A stretch of DNA of 64,000 nt from Amia ocellicauda. Taxonomy: Eukaryota > Chordata > Actinopteri > Amiiformes > Amiidae. A model generated the notes under the pieces. The model was not told the DNA's origin. It ran no database searches and saw only the letters and a list, made by a program, of their open reading frames with translations. The position numbers and the translations under genes were made by a program. The stretch is from NCBI RefSeq assembly GCF_036373705.1, contig NC_089863.1, positions 9,221,357 through 9,285,356 of the forward strand. The letters are read 5' to 3'. Shown piece after piece: positions 59,945 through 64,000 of this stretch (the first letter of the stretch is position 1; every line of letters starts with the position of its first letter).

Positions 59945-60370
59945 GACCAGTGGAGAACACAAACTCAAAACTACACAAAAAAAAATCACAACACAGGCTA
60001 CAGACCGGACTGGGCAGAACTGGGCCGCGCCCCCGCCGTGGTTCCGATGGGCCCCGGTTGCCGTTCCTCTCCCCCGTTTCAGTCAGTGGGTGTGTGAGAG
60101 TGTGAGAGAGTGGGGGCTCAGCTCCAGTTAGCAAGTTCTGTCAGTATGTGTGCAGGTGTGGTTCTGATCGACCTGGTCGTGTGCGCCCTGGAGCCCTGCG
60201 GCCCAGTCCCCGTGGATCGGTCAGTGGAGTCAGTGTACTGATTCTGCCCCAGTTGTGTAGGTTCTGTCCGGAGGCGATCGTGTGCTGCCGAGAGCACACA
60301 CCCTACCCTCCCACCCCCCCCACCGCCCGGTTCGGTGCGGCCTGCGGTTCTGCGGGGCGTGGCCCGGTTT

Positions 60371-63497
<3,127 letters not shown>

Positions 63498-63519
63498 CTG
63501 TGGAGAGAGGGAGGGAGGG

Positions 63520-64000
63520 ATGAGAGAGAGAGAATTCAAGTAAAATGTAAACGGAGGACACAGAGAGAGCGAGAGAGAAAGGAGGACAGATAGGAGGGAG
63601 GGGAGAGAGAATTCAAGTGAAATGTAAACTTGGAGGGAGGAGGGAGGGGGGAGAGAATGAAAGCGAGAGAAGGGAGGGAGGGAGATGGGGGAGAGAGAAG
63701 GGAGGGAGGGAGATGGGGGAGAGAGAGAAGGGAGGGAGGGAGATGGGGGAGAGAGAGAAGGGAGGGAGGGAGATGGGGGAGAGAGAGAAGGGAGGGAGGG
63801 AGATGGGGGAGAGAGAAGGGAGGGAGGGAGAGGGGAGGTGAAGGGAGGGAGGGAGAGGGGAGTGAATGAAAGCGAGAGAAGGGAGGGAGGGGGAGAGAAA
63901 GAGAGAAGGGAGGGAGGGAGATGGGGGAGAGAGAGAAGGGAGGGGGGGAGAGAGGGGAGGGGAAGGGAAGGAGGGAGAGGGGAGAGGGGAGAGAGGAGGG
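63520..64000. repeat. GA-rich minisatellite at the right edge (PRMT5 intron)
   Basis: Units of about 32 bp reading agggagggagggagatgggg plus gagagagaa are repeated about eight times, then decay into irregular ggga repeats to the end of the window. The next PRMT5 exon upstream must lie beyond. Confidence 0.9.

Overview
The window is nuclear DNA from a vertebrate, almost certainly a ray-finned fish. It carries seven multi-exon protein genes with GT-AG introns, GC-rich exons and introns full of microsatellites and minisatellites. It also carries typical fish transposons: Tc1/mariner, an IS630-like element, a hAT MITE, CR1/Rex1-like LINE pieces and an L1-Tx1-like tail. The repeat style suggests a non-teleost such as gar or bowfin, but that is a weak inference. 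I see no bacterial, plasmid, phage or CRISPR content. Exon joins below were made by eye from reading frame, GT/AG borders and recognisable family sequence; all phases were checked and are consistent except at one frameshift.

Layout: (1) 709-5150, + strand, the last 11 coding exons of a transglutaminase best matched to TGM1; its 5' exons lie before the window. (2) 5.2-8.3 kb, a CR1-like LINE fragment and the 3' flank of DAD1. (3) 8362-9923, - strand, DAD1, two coding exons split by a 1-kb minisatellite. (4) 10689-13689, + strand, ABHD4, eight coding exons, head to head with DAD1 across a 765-bp gap holding a perfect CRE. (5) 14295-20146, - strand, a ZP1/ZP4-type egg-coat glycoprotein (ZP-N, Glu-rich and HIW-repeat region, degenerate trefoil, ZP module, furin site, membrane segment) with a 1-bp frameshift in the ZP module; a Tc1 copy sits in one intron. 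(6) 22581-45377, + strand, CARMIL3, about 40 coding exons; its introns hold a nested pair of transposons, a 1.5-kb long-inverted-repeat element with a 9-bp target duplication, a hAT MITE and a CR1 fragment. (7) 48516-55549, - strand, SLC7A8 (LAT2), eleven coding exons, tail to tail with CARMIL3. (8) 60371-63497, - strand, the 11 C-terminal exons of PRMT5; the N-terminal part lies beyond the window.

The genes do not form one pathway. Six of the seven have human orthologues within a short part of chromosome 14q11.2-q12, so the window is a rearranged, compacted piece of that conserved block, with an egg-coat gene between ABHD4 and CARMIL3. I found no new multi-gene system. The most unusual signals are the ZP gene's architecture and frameshift, the inverted-repeat element, the nested transposons, minisatellites that begin at or contain exon-intron junctions, and a stereotyped branchpoint-like motif before most splice acceptors.
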